From positions 2,802,120-2,866,119 of the forward strand of contig NC_015589.1 in assembly GCF_000215085.1 (NCBI RefSeq): a DNA stretch of 64,000 bases, written 5' to 3'. Below are positions 16,803-25,324 of this stretch, one piece after another. Positions within the stretch are counted from its first letter, which is position 1; the number at the start of each line of letters is the position of its first letter. Under the pieces are notes generated by a model, which was given only the letters and a program-made list of their open reading frames with translations, searched no databases and was not told where the DNA came from. The DNA is from Desulforamulus ruminis DSM 2154 (lineage in GTDB: Bacteria > Bacillota > Desulfotomaculia > Desulfotomaculales > Desulfotomaculaceae). The translations under genes and the position numbers were made by a program.

Positions 16803-17150
16803 CAAAGTCCTCTATACCCGGAAGCTGCCAATATTCATGAACAAAATATTACGGTGTTAAAAACCGAGGATATTGAAGCTAAGATTGATGATGTTATGAA
16901 TGTCATTCAATCCAAAGGGTCGCAAAATATTTATGTTCACATCGACCTGGACGCACTTGATCCTGTTGCCTTTCCCCATGTTCCAGTCCCTCCCCCCGGA
17001 GGGTTAACAGTGACAACCCTCTCGACTTTGTTAAAAGAACTGCATGAAAAACTAAATATCATTGGCTTATGCCTTGTTGAATATCAGCCATCGGAAAAGA
17101 AAACCATTAAAATTCTGGAAGAAATCATTCATATGGGAATCATGCTTTAA
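16803..17150 (+). pseudogene. C-terminal relic of an arginase/agmatinase-family gene
   Basis: The readable frame contains YVHIDLDALDPVAFPHVPVP followed by PPGGLTVTTLSTLLKEL, the C-terminal metal-binding IDLDxLDP block and the PGGL motif of the ureohydrolase (arginase, agmatinase) family. Only about 100 residues remain; the N-terminal two thirds with the DAHxD and other metal ligands are missing and there is no ribosome binding site. Confidence 0.8.
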
Positions 17151-17227
17151 AATATTATTTTCTCCTGAGGTCAAGAAAATCAAGGTTTCCGCCGGCGCTC
17201 TGAAGGACTTGCAGACTTGGTCTTTGC

Positions 17228-17866
17228 TCATATTTCCGGCATGACCTCCAGGTATATTGCGCCGGTTTCCCGGACAATGGCCTGGGCAGACGTACAGTCG
17301 GCCACCAGTTGGCTGAGTTTGTCTTCCTGGCCTTTGGGGGCCAGGGCGGTAAGTTTGACTACGGCGGTGTACTCTTTGGTTTCAATGGGATAATGATTAA
17401 GCCGTAATTGATTTTCCAGCGTTCCCAGTAAAGCATAGTCTACTTCAATAGCCAGCCGGGTATGGAGCTGTTTCTCCACAATAACGGCCGCTTCCAGCCC
17501 GGCGGCTGCGGCCTGGGTATAGGCGCGAATCAGTCCGCCGGCGCCCAGCTTGACGCCGCCGAAGTAACGGGTGACAACAATAACGGTATTTTTAACACCG
17601 GACTTATTGATCACTTCCAATATTGGTCTGCCGGCCGTGCCGCAGGGTTCGCCGTCGTCATCGGCCTTTTGCTGCTCTGCACGCCGGCCGATTACATAGG
17701 CCGAGCAATTATGGCTCGCTTCTCGGTGCCGCTTTTTAATCTCTCCAATGAAGCTGACAGCCGCTGCTTCGTTTTCGGCAGGGCTGGCATAGGCAATAAA
17801 CAGGGATTTGTTGATTTCTATCTTTATCTCACTCATTTGCTTTACAGTACGATAGACAGGTAACAT
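17228..17866 (-). CDS. yigZ: YigZ/IMPACT family protein
   Basis: 212 residues. The N-terminal UPF0029 (Impact) domain shows KSLFIAYASPAENEAAA, HNCSAYVIG, DDDGEPCGTAGRPILEVI and VVTRYFGGVKLGAGGLIRAY, the family signature. The C-terminal ~70 residues are the small DUF1949 domain. Relatives regulate translation through interaction with ribosomes or Gcn1-like partners in eukaryotes; the bacterial role is unsettled. ATG at 17866 follows GGAGAGGTG. Confidence 0.9.
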   Translation of the reverse strand: MLPVYRTVKQMSEIKIEINKSLFIAYASPAENEAAAVSFIGEIKKRHREASHNCSAYVIGRRAEQQKADDDGEPCGTAGRPILEVINKSGVKNTVIVVTRYFGGVKLGAGGLIRAYTQAAAAGLEAAVIVEKQLHTRLAIEVDYALLGTLENQLRLNHYPIETKEYTAVVKLTALAPKGQEDKLSQLVADCTSAQAIVRETGAIYLEVMPEI

Positions 17867-18010
17867 AAAAACACCTCTCCGGGCTCTAAAATACGCAATA
17901 TATACTAGTATTATAAGTTATCGTCCGCCAATGATAAAGTTTTTGCAATAATTGGCCGGCCTCTGTATGGAGTTTGATCGTATTTAGGCCTAGGGATGCC
18001 GCCATATAAG

Positions 18011-18054
18011 AGAAGGTATCTCTAACAGGTTAAATCTGTTTTGAGACACCTTCT
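18011..18054. repeat. Imperfect 18-bp inverted repeat
   Basis: AGAAGGTATCTCTAACAG / CTGTTTTGAGACACCTTCT with a 7-nt loop, between yigZ and the SLH relic. No U-run; could be a relic of a terminator or mobile-element end. Confidence 0.6.
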
Positions 18055-18091
18055 TCCGTATTATTGAGATTGCGTAGCCCTTTTAGAATGA

Positions 18092-18296
18092 CTACGCTTT
18101 CGCTCTGGAGGCATTACTTTGAGGTGCAAATGCTTGGTCGCTATTGCCCGGTATGATTCCGGTTTTTGCCGACACAGCGACACCTTCGCGAGCCCAGGAA
18201 GCAATCCTTGCATCATCTTTAAAGTTCATGAGCAGGTTTTGCATTTCCGTTTCCGTAAGCCCATGATCACCACGGTTCAGTTTTAATGCCTATCAT
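18092..18296 (-). pseudogene. Relic of an S-layer homology (SLH) domain
   Basis: On the minus strand the frame reads FKDDARIASWAREGVAVSAK followed by TGIIPGNSDQAFAPQSNASR, an SLH repeat (F.D...I..WA...V......GII.G......P....R.E). The frame lacks a start and an upstream gene, so it is a gene fragment. Confidence 0.65.
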
Positions 18297-18320
18297 AGGA
18301 TAATTTGCTGCTTAAGGAAA

Positions 18321-20000
18321 TTAAAGCTTACCCGAGCGGACAATGGCATAAAGCAACCAGAGGAACATTAGCATAGCCATGCCGAAACCAATTTCCACAA
18401 TGGGAATTTTCCATAAAGGGGAGGATTGGCCGGCCAACGGCAGGCTAATAATGATACTGGCCATAATAATACTAAAGGCAAGCAGAATAATGCTGAAAGA
18501 CAAGCGGTTCCCCATCCGGTCTTGATTCTTTAAAAAGAGTTCCATTTCCGGAACAGAAACCTCCAGGCCCAACCGCCCTCGTTTAATAACAGCACTTAAA
18601 TCCTGGAAGTGCTTAGGTATACTTAAGAGAAGTTCAGCAAAATCAGCCGCGTTTTTGCCTAAAGTTTTAGCCATCCCCATTGGCCGCAGCCGTTCCATTA
18701 ACAATTTCCGTCCAAAGGGCTGGGCAATATCAAGAATACTCAATTTGGGGTCTAATTTCTCAGCAATCCCCTCCATGGTCAACAGTGCCTTCCCTACCAG
18801 GGCGAAATCTGCAGGCATTTTTATTTTATGGGTCAGGGTAACCGCAAAGATGTTATTGACTGCCTCCCCCAGACTGATTTGACTTAGGGGAACTCCGTAA
18901 TATTTTTCCCTTAATATCTCTATATCGTCCCTCAGCTTTACCATATTCACATCATCGGGAACAATCCCCATGCGCAGGAGGGTTTTGAGCAAATCATCCG
19001 AGTTCTGACGCATAAGACCGATTACGATGGAAGATAGATGATATTTCATATCGGGACTAAGGCGCCCGACCATACCAAAATCCAAAAAAGCAATGATCTC
19101 TCCGGGCAGTACCACTACATTGCCGGGATGGGGATCACCGTGAAAAAAACCTTCTATAAAAATTTGGTGAAAAATCCCTTTGGCAAAACGCTCGGCTAAA
19201 AGAGAAAGATGATAACCTTGTTGGGCTAAAGAATCTCTTTCACTAATTTTGATGCCTGCAATATATTCTGCAGTCAGTACCTTTTTGCTAGAATAATCCC
19301 AATATACTTTAGGAATATAAATTTGAGCATTATCTTGGAATTGTTTATAAATTTTTTCCGCATTACGTGCTTCAATGGTATAATCCAGTTCATTACCAAG
19401 AGATTTCGCAAACTCATCAACAATATCCACAATTTGATAGGCTTCCGCCCACTGAAAGCGCCGCTGCGCAAGACGGGCCAGTTCATACAAAATCTCTAAA
19501 TCGGTCTCAATATTGGCAGCAATGCCGGGACGTTGAATTTTTACCGCAACCTTCTCACCGGTTCGCAGAACCGCCTGATGAACTTGTCCGATGGAAGCCG
19601 CCGCCAGGGGGTCCGGATCAAATTGCTCAAAAATTTCTTCCAGTTCAGCTCCCAGTTCCTGTTCTATCACTGAAGTTACTTGGGCAAAGGAAAAAGGCGG
19701 GACTTTATCCTGCAGCTTTTCCAGTTCACTAAGGATTGCCGGAGGGAGAATATCCGGTCGTGTACTTGCAATCTGCCCTAATTTGATATAGGTTGGGCCC
19801 AACTGTTGGAGAACCAGCCGGATGCGTTCCCCGATACCCCCGGATGATTTATCTCTTGCCAGCGGTCGTAACCGTTGATAATAGGGCACTTTTTCAATTA
19901 AGCCCATCTCTTCAACAATATAATGAAATCCCTGACTAATCATTGCTGCAGCGATCTCCCGGTACCGGTTGATATGCCGGATGCGCCTGCCCAACTGCAT
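18321..20000 (-). CDS. AarF/UbiB (ABC1) family atypical kinase
   Basis: 559 residues. The kinase-like core shows the KxGQ motif YIKLGQIASTRPDILP, the ATP-lysine region KVAVKIQRPG, FIEGFFHGDPHPGNVVV (catalytic loop) and EIIAFLDFGMVG (DFG equivalent). Two C-terminal transmembrane segments follow (SIILLAFSIIMASIIISLPL and a second near residue 535). Homologues support ubiquinone or other isoprenoid-lipid metabolism; in anaerobic Firmicutes the partner lipid is unknown. ATG at 20000 follows AGGGGG. Confidence 0.92.
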   Translation of the reverse strand: MQLGRRIRHINRYREIAAAMISQGFHYIVEEMGLIEKVPYYQRLRPLARDKSSGGIGERIRLVLQQLGPTYIKLGQIASTRPDILPPAILSELEKLQDKVPPFSFAQVTSVIEQELGAELEEIFEQFDPDPLAAASIGQVHQAVLRTGEKVAVKIQRPGIAANIETDLEILYELARLAQRRFQWAEAYQIVDIVDEFAKSLGNELDYTIEARNAEKIYKQFQDNAQIYIPKVYWDYSSKKVLTAEYIAGIKISERDSLAQQGYHLSLLAERFAKGIFHQIFIEGFFHGDPHPGNVVVLPGEIIAFLDFGMVGRLSPDMKYHLSSIVIGLMRQNSDDLLKTLLRMGIVPDDVNMVKLRDDIEILREKYYGVPLSQISLGEAVNNIFAVTLTHKIKMPADFALVGKALLTMEGIAEKLDPKLSILDIAQPFGRKLLMERLRPMGMAKTLGKNAADFAELLLSIPKHFQDLSAVIKRGRLGLEVSVPEMELFLKNQDRMGNRLSFSIILLAFSIIMASIIISLPLAGQSSPLWKIPIVEIGFGMAMLMFLWLLYAIVRSGKL

Positions 20001-20282
20001 ACCCCCTGACGATAAACAGTTTGACTGTTTATACGCTTTTCAATTCTTATTAGGAATATCCCCTCTTCACAGGATCTGCATACTTCTCAGCCGGGTTTTT
20101 CATCGTCTGAAACAAGTACCGGTCCCTTGGCCCCCTCCATTCATTCCTGAAATAAATTCGGCCTTTCCATGGCCCTAGAGAAAGAATATTGATTCCGGCG
20201 AACAACAAACTATATAATAAGATTGATCTATACAATTGATGCTTTGAGCTAAAATTCAAAACCCTTTTGAGGAGTGAAAAAG

Positions 20283-20672
20283 TTGAGCTATTCCATTAAA
20301 GAAGTATCTGAAAAGTTTAATATAACCCCCTATACACTACGCTACTATGAAAAAGAAGGACTTTTACCCTCGATTCAGCGCGCTCAAAACGGGGTTAGAG
20401 ATTATACCGACGTTGACCTGGAATGGCTTCAGCTTGTTTGCTGTATGAGAGCCACCGGGATGTCCATCGCTTATATCAAGAACTATGTGGATCTATGCCG
20501 CCTGGGAGAAGATACCGTACCCCAAAGGCGTCAGATTATTCTCAAGCAGAAAGAAATTATTGAAACACACATTCAGGAATACACGGACCTTTTAAAGTTA
20601 GTCAACAAAAAATTGGCGCACTATGATATCATAGGAGATTGCAGTCCAAAAGTCCTAAGCCCCCAGAAATAG
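20283..20672 (+). CDS. MerR-family transcriptional regulator
   Basis: About 129 residues starting at TTG 20283 (SYSIKEVSEKFNITPYTLRY), which has AGGAG 9 nt upstream; an in-frame GTG at 20274 overlaps the ribosome binding site and is less likely. The N-terminal winged helix and YYEKEGLLP are typical of MerR proteins, followed by a coiled-coil dimerisation helix. There is no cysteine cluster, so it is likely of the stress/redox-independent or NolA/AdhR-like type. It precedes a truncated acetyltransferase. Confidence 0.85.
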   Translation: MSYSIKEVSEKFNITPYTLRYYEKEGLLPSIQRAQNGVRDYTDVDLEWLQLVCCMRATGMSIAYIKNYVDLCRLGEDTVPQRRQIILKQKEIIETHIQEYTDLLKLVNKKLAHYDIIGDCSPKVLSPQK

Positions 20673-20749
20673 AAGCAGCACCTAGATCCCGGCTTCTTTA
20701 ACGGTACAATCTGTGCAAATGCAATAAAAAGCGGTTAACTTGCAGTATT

Positions 20750-21011
20750 TAATGGAGGACTTCATAAATATGATCATCGAAACAAAGGAGTTGGCTCCAG
20801 CTTAATCAAGGAAAGCTGGCAATTGGCAAAAAAGCTGGGATACACATCTGTATTTCTTGTTGGCGATCCTGCTTATTACCATCGATTTGGTTTTAAATCC
20901 GCGGCTCATTTCGGCATCAAACACAAACCCAATATTCCTGATGAATATGTCATGGGCTGTGAATTGGTCCCCGGAGCACTGTATGAAATCGGAGGAACAA
21001 TTCATTTTTAA
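20750..21011 (+). pseudogene. N-terminally truncated GNAT acetyltransferase
   Basis: Readable C-terminal half of an N-acetyltransferase: HRNKGVGSSLIKESWQLAKK contains the acetyl-CoA loop (R..GVG..L), then YTSVFLVGDPAYYHRFGFKS and a tail ending GGTIHF. The N-terminal part of the GNAT fold is lost and no start or ribosome binding site is visible. Confidence 0.75.
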
Positions 21012-21195
21012 ATTTTAACAGCTTCGTCAGATAAGCCTACTGGTGCAACAGCGGGCCAGTTTTCGCTCGTGTCGTTTTATCCCCAAATCATTCAAATCAT
21101 TGTTCCCAATATGAACATCCTCTTGTGACGGTGCTTGATGTCTTGTTTTTCTTGAGACGCCACGTACGTTGACGGATTAAGGATATTAATGCAAA
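21012..21195. other. Intergenic DNA before the msr-like promoter
   Basis: About 180 bp with no coding sign; contains a C/T-rich stretch and nothing I can identify. Confidence 0.4.
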
Positions 21196-21225
21196 TTGAC
21201 AATATTAAAATCAAAATGCTATATT
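21196..21225 (+). promoter_or_regulatory. Promoter of the msr(D)-like gene
   Basis: TTGACA (21196-21201) and TATATT (21220-21225), 18 bp apart, with a TG one base before the -10. Transcription would begin about 25 bp before the first leader ORF, leaving a ~400-nt 5' UTR. Confidence 0.75.
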
Positions 21226-21261
21226 AAAATAAAATTGTATTAATAAAGGAGACAAGTATCT

Positions 21262-21285
21262 TTGCATTCTATTCGTTTAAGATAA
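21262..21285 (+). CDS. Leader peptide 1 (MHSIRLR), ErmDL/MefAL-like
   Basis: A 7-codon ORF starting with TTG at 21262, 9 nt after AAAGGAG. The product ends IRLR just before the stop. Macrolide-arrest leader peptides ErmDL (MTHSMRLR...) and MefAL (MTASMRLR) share this Arg-x-Arg ending, the +X+ motif at which macrolide-bound ribosomes stall. A terminator-like hairpin follows directly. Confidence 0.6.
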   Translation: MHSIRLR

Positions 21286-21336
21286 GCCGGCAATAAAAAA
21301 GTGGTAAAACTATCCACGATTGTGGGCTTTTTGTTG
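21284..21336 (+). promoter_or_regulatory. Putative transcription attenuator after leader 1
   Basis: Competing pairings: GTGG (21301) with CCAC (21314), or CCAC with GTGG (21322) plus AAGCC with GGCTT, followed by CTTTTTGTTG. The geometry fits a stalled ribosome on leader 1 tipping the balance away from the terminator. Confidence 0.5.
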
Positions 21337-21533
21337 TGCTTATTTTTACGAATCAGGGCATGGATACAGGTTAGGTATGGCTTTTTCCCGCTATCCCTTT
21401 CTCTTTGTTTGCCTTTTCTCGTTGATATGCAGATCCAAAGCCCGCATTGCGGACTTGGGCCTGTATTTTTTATTGCTTGAATCGGGAAATCGGAAATAAA
21501 ATCAACAATAAAAATAAAGAAGGAGCAACCACA

Positions 21534-21554
21534 ATGTATTATATCTTTATATAA
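21534..21554 (+). CDS. Leader peptide 2 (MYYIFI), MsrDL-like
   Basis: Six codons plus stop, ATG at 21534, with AAGGAG 8 nt upstream. The peptide MYYIFI closely resembles MsrDL (MYLIFM), the leader that stalls on erythromycin-bound ribosomes and turns on msr(D). Located 78 bp before the msr-like start. Confidence 0.8.
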   Translation: MYYIFI

Positions 21555-21559
21555 ACCAT

Positions 21560-21625
21560 CCTGTTTAAATCGCAGGATTTTCCTGCGATCCACTCAATGA
21601 AAATATGCGATTTAAAACAGGAGGA
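21560..21625 (+). promoter_or_regulatory. Alternative hairpins controlling msr(D)-like translation
   Basis: CCTGTTTAAATCGCA (21560-21574) is complementary to TGCGATTTAAAACAGG (21606-21621), whose last bases are the start of the AGGAGG ribosome binding site. A competing hairpin ATCGCAGGA/TCCTGCGAT (21569-21589) uses part of the same left arm. This is the architecture of drug-inducible attenuation. Confidence 0.75.
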
Positions 21626-21631
21626 ACAACA

Positions 21632-23098
21632 ATGGAATTATTATTAAAAGCAAGTGATATTTGTGTGGAATATACAGGCCGCGAGGTATTGGATATTAAT
21701 GAACTGGAGTTGTATGATTATGACCGTATCGGCTTGATTGGCAGCAACGGAGCAGGAAAAAGCACTCTGCTCAAGGTGCTGCTGGGGGAATTCACGCCGC
21801 CCGGATGCAGGGTAAAACGCTCAGGAAATTTTGCACACATTCCTCAATTGGAAGAAGCGCATGTTCAGTGCTCCACGGATCATGCCCTGTTTAGCAAACT
21901 CGGCGTCAACAAGCTGGATAAGCAAAACATGAGCGGCGGTGAAGAGACTCGGCTGAAAGTGGCACAGGCACTTTCCTGTCAGGTGCATGGCATTTTTGCC
22001 GATGAACCCACCTGCCATCTTGATCGAGAAGGGATTGATTTCCTTATCGGTCAGCTCCAGTATTTTTCAGGCGCGCTGCTAATCATCAGCCATGACCGCT
22101 ATTTTCTTGATGCCGTCGTGAATAAAATCTGGGAGCTAAAGGACGGCAAAATCACTGAGTATTGGGGAAATTATTCCAATTACCTCCATCAGAAAGAGGA
22201 AGAACGGCGAAATCAGGCGGTTCGCTACGAACAGTTTGTATCCGAGCGGGAACGCCTGGAGCGAGCCGCCGAAGAAAAGCGAAAGCAGGCAAGGAAGATT
22301 GATCAAAAATCCAAAGAAACCGCTAAAAAAGGGATGACAGAAAGCGGCAGCCGCCTAGGGCATCAGAAAACCATGGGCAGCAAACAAAAATCTCTCTACA
22401 ACTCCGCTAAATCCATGGAACACCGCATGGCTGCCATGGAGGAGGTGCAGGCTCCTGAAAAAGTCAGAACCGTTCGCTTCCGTCAAAGCCAGGCCCTGGC
22501 TCTGCATAATCCCTATCCGATTACAGGAACAGAAATCAACAAACGATTTGCTGATAAAGTGATTTTCGACAGCACCTCCTTTCAAATTCCCCTTGGAGGG
22601 AAGGTAGCATTCACCGGAGGGAACGGGACAGGTAAGACGACTCTGTTCCATATGATTCTGAATCGGGAAGACGGCATCTCCGTTTCTCCAAAGGCAGAAA
22701 TTGGCTATTTTGCCCAAAGCGGCTATAAATTCAACCGTGATCAATGTGTCATAGCCTTTATGGAAAAAAACTGCGACTACCAGCAGTCTGAAATTCGCTC
22801 TGTGCTGGCCTCCATGGGCTTTTCACAAAATGACATCCGGAAAAATTTATCGGTGCTAAGTGGCGGAGAAATAATCAAATTGCTGCTGGCTAAAATGTTC
22901 CTGGGACGCTACAACATTCTGCTGATGGATGAACCCAGTAATTATCTGGATTTACCCAGCGTAGAGGCGTTAGAAGCATTAATGAAAAATTATGGTGGCA
23001 CCATCTTGTTCATTTCCCATGACCAGAGAATGCTGGAAAACGTGGCCGACAGGATCTATACAATTGAAGACCGGCGCCTTCACCTGACAAAAGGATAG
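21632..23098 (+). CDS. msrD-like: Msr(D)-like ABC-F ribosome protection protein
   Basis: 488 residues from ATG 21632 (AGGAGG upstream), matching Msr(D)/Mel in length (487). Two ABC domains: [35 protein letters not shown] and [15 protein letters not shown] in the first; [31 protein letters not shown] and [15 protein letters not shown] in the second. No transmembrane domains. The inter-domain linker (about residues 185-265) is Lys/Arg/Glu rich, as in antibiotic-resistance ABC-F proteins that enter the E site and displace macrolides. The start [14 protein letters not shown] and many blocks match my memory of Msr(D), at an estimated two-thirds identity. No mef efflux gene accompanies it. Drug spectrum is inferred. 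Confidence 0.88.
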   Translation: MELLLKASDICVEYTGREVLDINELELYDYDRIGLIGSNGAGKSTLLKVLLGEFTPPGCRVKRSGNFAHIPQLEEAHVQCSTDHALFSKLGVNKLDKQNMSGGEETRLKVAQALSCQVHGIFADEPTCHLDREGIDFLIGQLQYFSGALLIISHDRYFLDAVVNKIWELKDGKITEYWGNYSNYLHQKEEERRNQAVRYEQFVSERERLERAAEEKRKQARKIDQKSKETAKKGMTESGSRLGHQKTMGSKQKSLYNSAKSMEHRMAAMEEVQAPEKVRTVRFRQSQALALHNPYPITGTEINKRFADKVIFDSTSFQIPLGGKVAFTGGNGTGKTTLFHMILNREDGISVSPKAEIGYFAQSGYKFNRDQCVIAFMEKNCDYQQSEIRSVLASMGFSQNDIRKNLSVLSGGEIIKLLLAKMFLGRYNILLMDEPSNYLDLPSVEALEALMKNYGGTILFISHDQRMLENVADRIYTIEDRRLHLTKG

Positions 23099-23106
23099 TT
23101 TCGACT

Positions 23107-23176
23107 GGAAGCAGTGGGTTTATATCTCACTGCTTCCTAATTTATATATCATTTTTTGTCTTTTTATGGTCTATAA
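23107..23176 (+). repeat. Hairpin plus conserved tail, copy 1 of 3
   Basis: GGAAGCAGTG/CACTGCTTCC stem (23107-23116, 23128-23137) followed by a T-rich tail ending GGTCTATAAG. Similar hairpin-plus-tail sequences follow at 24374 and 34811. The stem with its T-rich tail can also act as the msr-like gene terminator. Confidence 0.5.
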
Positions 23177-23541
23177 GTTGAGGTTGCCGCAGATGAAGTG
23201 GTCGGTATTGAATTGGATAACCAAGGGCGCTATCATGTCTAGAAATTCTTGGATCTTTGTCCTCCTGTAGGTCGGGTTAAGGTCTTGCTTTTCTTTGCAT
23301 AGAGGTTCATTCCTTTCACTTGAATTTGGTATATGTAAAAAGCCGTCACAATGATGACGGCTTGGAGACCAACAATTAACTTTTAGAAAATTTTATGGTA
23401 TAGTAAGTTTTTAAAAACGAATGAGTTTGTGGTTTTCGTATGATAACTACATTTTTATTATTGATATAATCTCAGGTGGTGTGGGGAATGATTAAAAGCG
23501 AAGCGAATAATAAATATATTGTAACTTAAAAACTAACCATA
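23177..23541. other. Intergenic stretch after the msr-like gene
   Basis: About 365 bp without an intact gene. A short open stretch (EVVGIELDNQGRYHV at about 23195-23240) may be a gene scrap of unknown origin; a small stem AAGCCGTCA..TGACGGCTT sits at 23339-23364. Confidence 0.4.
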
Positions 23542-23717
23542 GATTGTGTGAAATGCAGCGGATGTGTTGCGTTTCTTTATATTGTGTGAAAACCGATGGT
23601 TTTCCTGCGGATAAAGTGGCCGGAAAACCTTGCAAAAACCTTATGTCGGATTTCCGTTGTGCCATTCATTCTCAGTTGGCTCAAACCAGTAAGCTACATC
23701 TTCAAGATTATTTATAG
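23542..23717 (+). pseudogene. Cys-rich gene relic (DCxKCxG...KPCxNL...FRCxIH)
   Basis: Two frames must be joined: DCVKCSGC then, after a frame change, KTDGFPADKVAGKPCKNLMS and DFRCAIHSQLAQTS. The C..C..C, KPC.NL and F.C.IH pattern recalls the cysteine-rich module at the start of some pentapeptide-repeat-type proteins. No pentapeptide repeats follow, so this is a degraded fragment; the assignment is tentative. Confidence 0.45.
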
Positions 23718-23809
23718 ACAGTGAAGATATCTGCAGGATAAAGCGTATACCAGCTTTTTGCCAGGCTACAGGGGCACTATGATATTATCAATGAATAAGG
23801 AGGAAGACG

Positions 23810-24250
23810 ATGACAGGAGTAGAAATTGATTTTGTGGTTACTGATAGTCTAAAGGCGTTGGCATTGTACGAGCGTATATTCGAGGTAAAACGTATTGAAG
23901 TAACCGATTTCCCAAAGGGTCAAAATGAAGCCGTGTTTTCCATCTACGGTACACGTTTTCATATGCTAGATGAAAATCCTGAGTTCCAGCTCATCGCCCC
24001 AAAGCCTAACGATGCCAAACCGATTTGGTTCAATGTAATGGTGCCGGACATTCGTAAGGTACATAAAAGTGCACTGGAAGCTGGCTGCGTAACGGTGCAG
24101 GAAGTAACGGAGATGGCTGATTACGGTGTCAGCAACTCGATGTTTGCCGATCCCTTTGGCTACTTATGGATGCTGCATCAAGTCCACCGGGAGGTCAGCT
24201 TTGAGGAACGTCGTCATCTGTGGGAAGAAAAATTGAACGCACCGGAATAG
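23810..24250 (+). CDS. VOC (glyoxalase/PhnB-like) family protein
   Basis: 146 residues, single vicinal-oxygen-chelate domain: VEIDFVVTDSLKALALYERI at the start and ADPFGYLWMLHQVH at the end, the usual DP.G..W motif. PhnB-like members often bind a metal and act as isomerases, dioxygenases or as drug-binding resistance proteins; nothing in the sequence decides which. ATG at 23810 follows AAGGAGG. It sits in a region of accessory genes between the msr-like gene and trmO. Confidence 0.82.
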   Translation: MTGVEIDFVVTDSLKALALYERIFEVKRIEVTDFPKGQNEAVFSIYGTRFHMLDENPEFQLIAPKPNDAKPIWFNVMVPDIRKVHKSALEAGCVTVQEVTEMADYGVSNSMFADPFGYLWMLHQVHREVSFEERRHLWEEKLNAPE

Positions 24251-24628
24251 GACATACCACAGGGTCAAATGTGCCTCCAAGCTGAGTGAAGATACATCGT
24301 CCTGTCATCTTAAATATTTTGCTAAGGGCTATAACTTCAGTCCATATATTGGGTTGCGCTAAATAGCTTGCTTAATAGGAAGTCGTGAATCTAAACTCAC
24401 CACTTCCTATTTTCATGTCATCCTTCGCTGTTTTCACGGTCTATCGTCAGGTATTCCTTCAGCCTGCAGTGAGCCTTGTTTTCTAGAATTCATCCTTTCT
24501 AATTCCAAAAGATCGAAATATAATAAACTATTGGTTTGAAACTATTTTTAAAAACGCTTGTAGTATAAAAACACATTGGTATACTGAATATAACGGCGCC
24601 GTAAATAAAACGAATAGGAGATTTATTT
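24251..24628. other. Intergenic region containing repeat copy 2
   Basis: About 380 bp without genes apart from the hairpin-plus-tail repeat at 24374-24446. The trmO promoter must be in the right part (AT-rich, 24520-24620). Confidence 0.4.
24374..24446 (+). repeat. Hairpin plus conserved tail, copy 2 of 3
   Basis: Perfect AATAGGAAGT/ACTTCCTATT stem (24374-24383, 24402-24411) followed by TTCATGTCATCC and CGCTGTTTTCACGGTCTAT. The tail matches the third copy (GCACTGTTTTCATCGCCTAT) closely. Confidence 0.6.
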
Positions 24629-25105
24629 ATGGAACGATTTATAATAAAATCAATTGGGAAAGTTCGTGTAGACAATAAGGGAATGCGCTTAGAACTGGAA
24701 AAGGAGTTCATTCCTGCCCTCACTAACCTGGAGGGTTTTGGTTACATTCACGTTCTTTGGTGGTTTGATCAAAACGATCATTTGGACTCTCGCTCAAAAT
24801 TAATTGAGAAAAGCCCATATAAAGGTTCACCGGAGACCTTGGGTACCTTTGCAACACGTTCTCCGGAGCGCCCAAATCCCATAGCTCTTACTTGTGCGTA
24901 TATTACCTATCTTGACTGCCAAAACGGAATCATTGGTTTGGCTTTTATAGACGCAGAGGATGGAACTCCTGTGTTAGATATTAAGCCTTACACGCCAAGC
25001 CTTGACAGAGTAGAAAATCCGATTGTACCGCAATGGTGTGCCCATTGGCCAAAAAATGTGGAAACATCCGGAGATTTTGATTGGGACACAGTCTTTAATT
25101 TCTAA
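24629..25105 (+). CDS. trmO: TrmO-family tRNA methyltransferase (TsaA domain)
   Basis: 158 residues with a single TsaA/VirR domain (UPF0066). The E. coli homologue TrmO N6-methylates t6A37 in tRNA-Thr using S-adenosylmethionine. Landmarks: the N-terminal IGKVRVDNKGMRLELEKEF, LWWFDQND, LGTFATRSPERPNPIALT (the RSPxRPNPI family signature) and VLDIKPYTPSLD. The protein is shorter than E. coli TrmO because it lacks the C-terminal extension, as in many Firmicutes and archaea. Ends at a strong terminator. Confidence 0.85.
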   Translation: MERFIIKSIGKVRVDNKGMRLELEKEFIPALTNLEGFGYIHVLWWFDQNDHLDSRSKLIEKSPYKGSPETLGTFATRSPERPNPIALTCAYITYLDCQNGIIGLAFIDAEDGTPVLDIKPYTPSLDRVENPIVPQWCAHWPKNVETSGDFDWDTVFNF

Positions 25106-25129
25106 CTTTCCATTTTTAGAATAATTTCA

Positions 25130-25168
25130 AAGGCTGGTTTTCCAAGCTTGGGAAACCAGCCTTTTGTA
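25130..25168 (+). terminator. Terminator after trmO
   Basis: AAGGCTGGTTTTCC / GGAAACCAGCCTTTT with loop AAGCTTG. A near-identical hairpin stands at 33985-34026. Confidence 0.85.
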
Positions 25169-25324
25169 ATGACCCCCTGGATTCTGCACAGGTTTTCTAG
25201 TGAATACAGGTCATTCACTCTTGGTTAATCACAGTATATAAAAATATTTTAAGTCCCTGGGTCAGTAAACACCGCATTAAAGGATGCGGCTCCCGGTCTC
25301 TCAATCTCGTTCATCAGACTCCGT

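Noticed and set aside
21240-21593. 117-codon minus-strand ORF
   Set aside because: Antisense to the msr leader region, which is explained by leader ORFs and attenuators.
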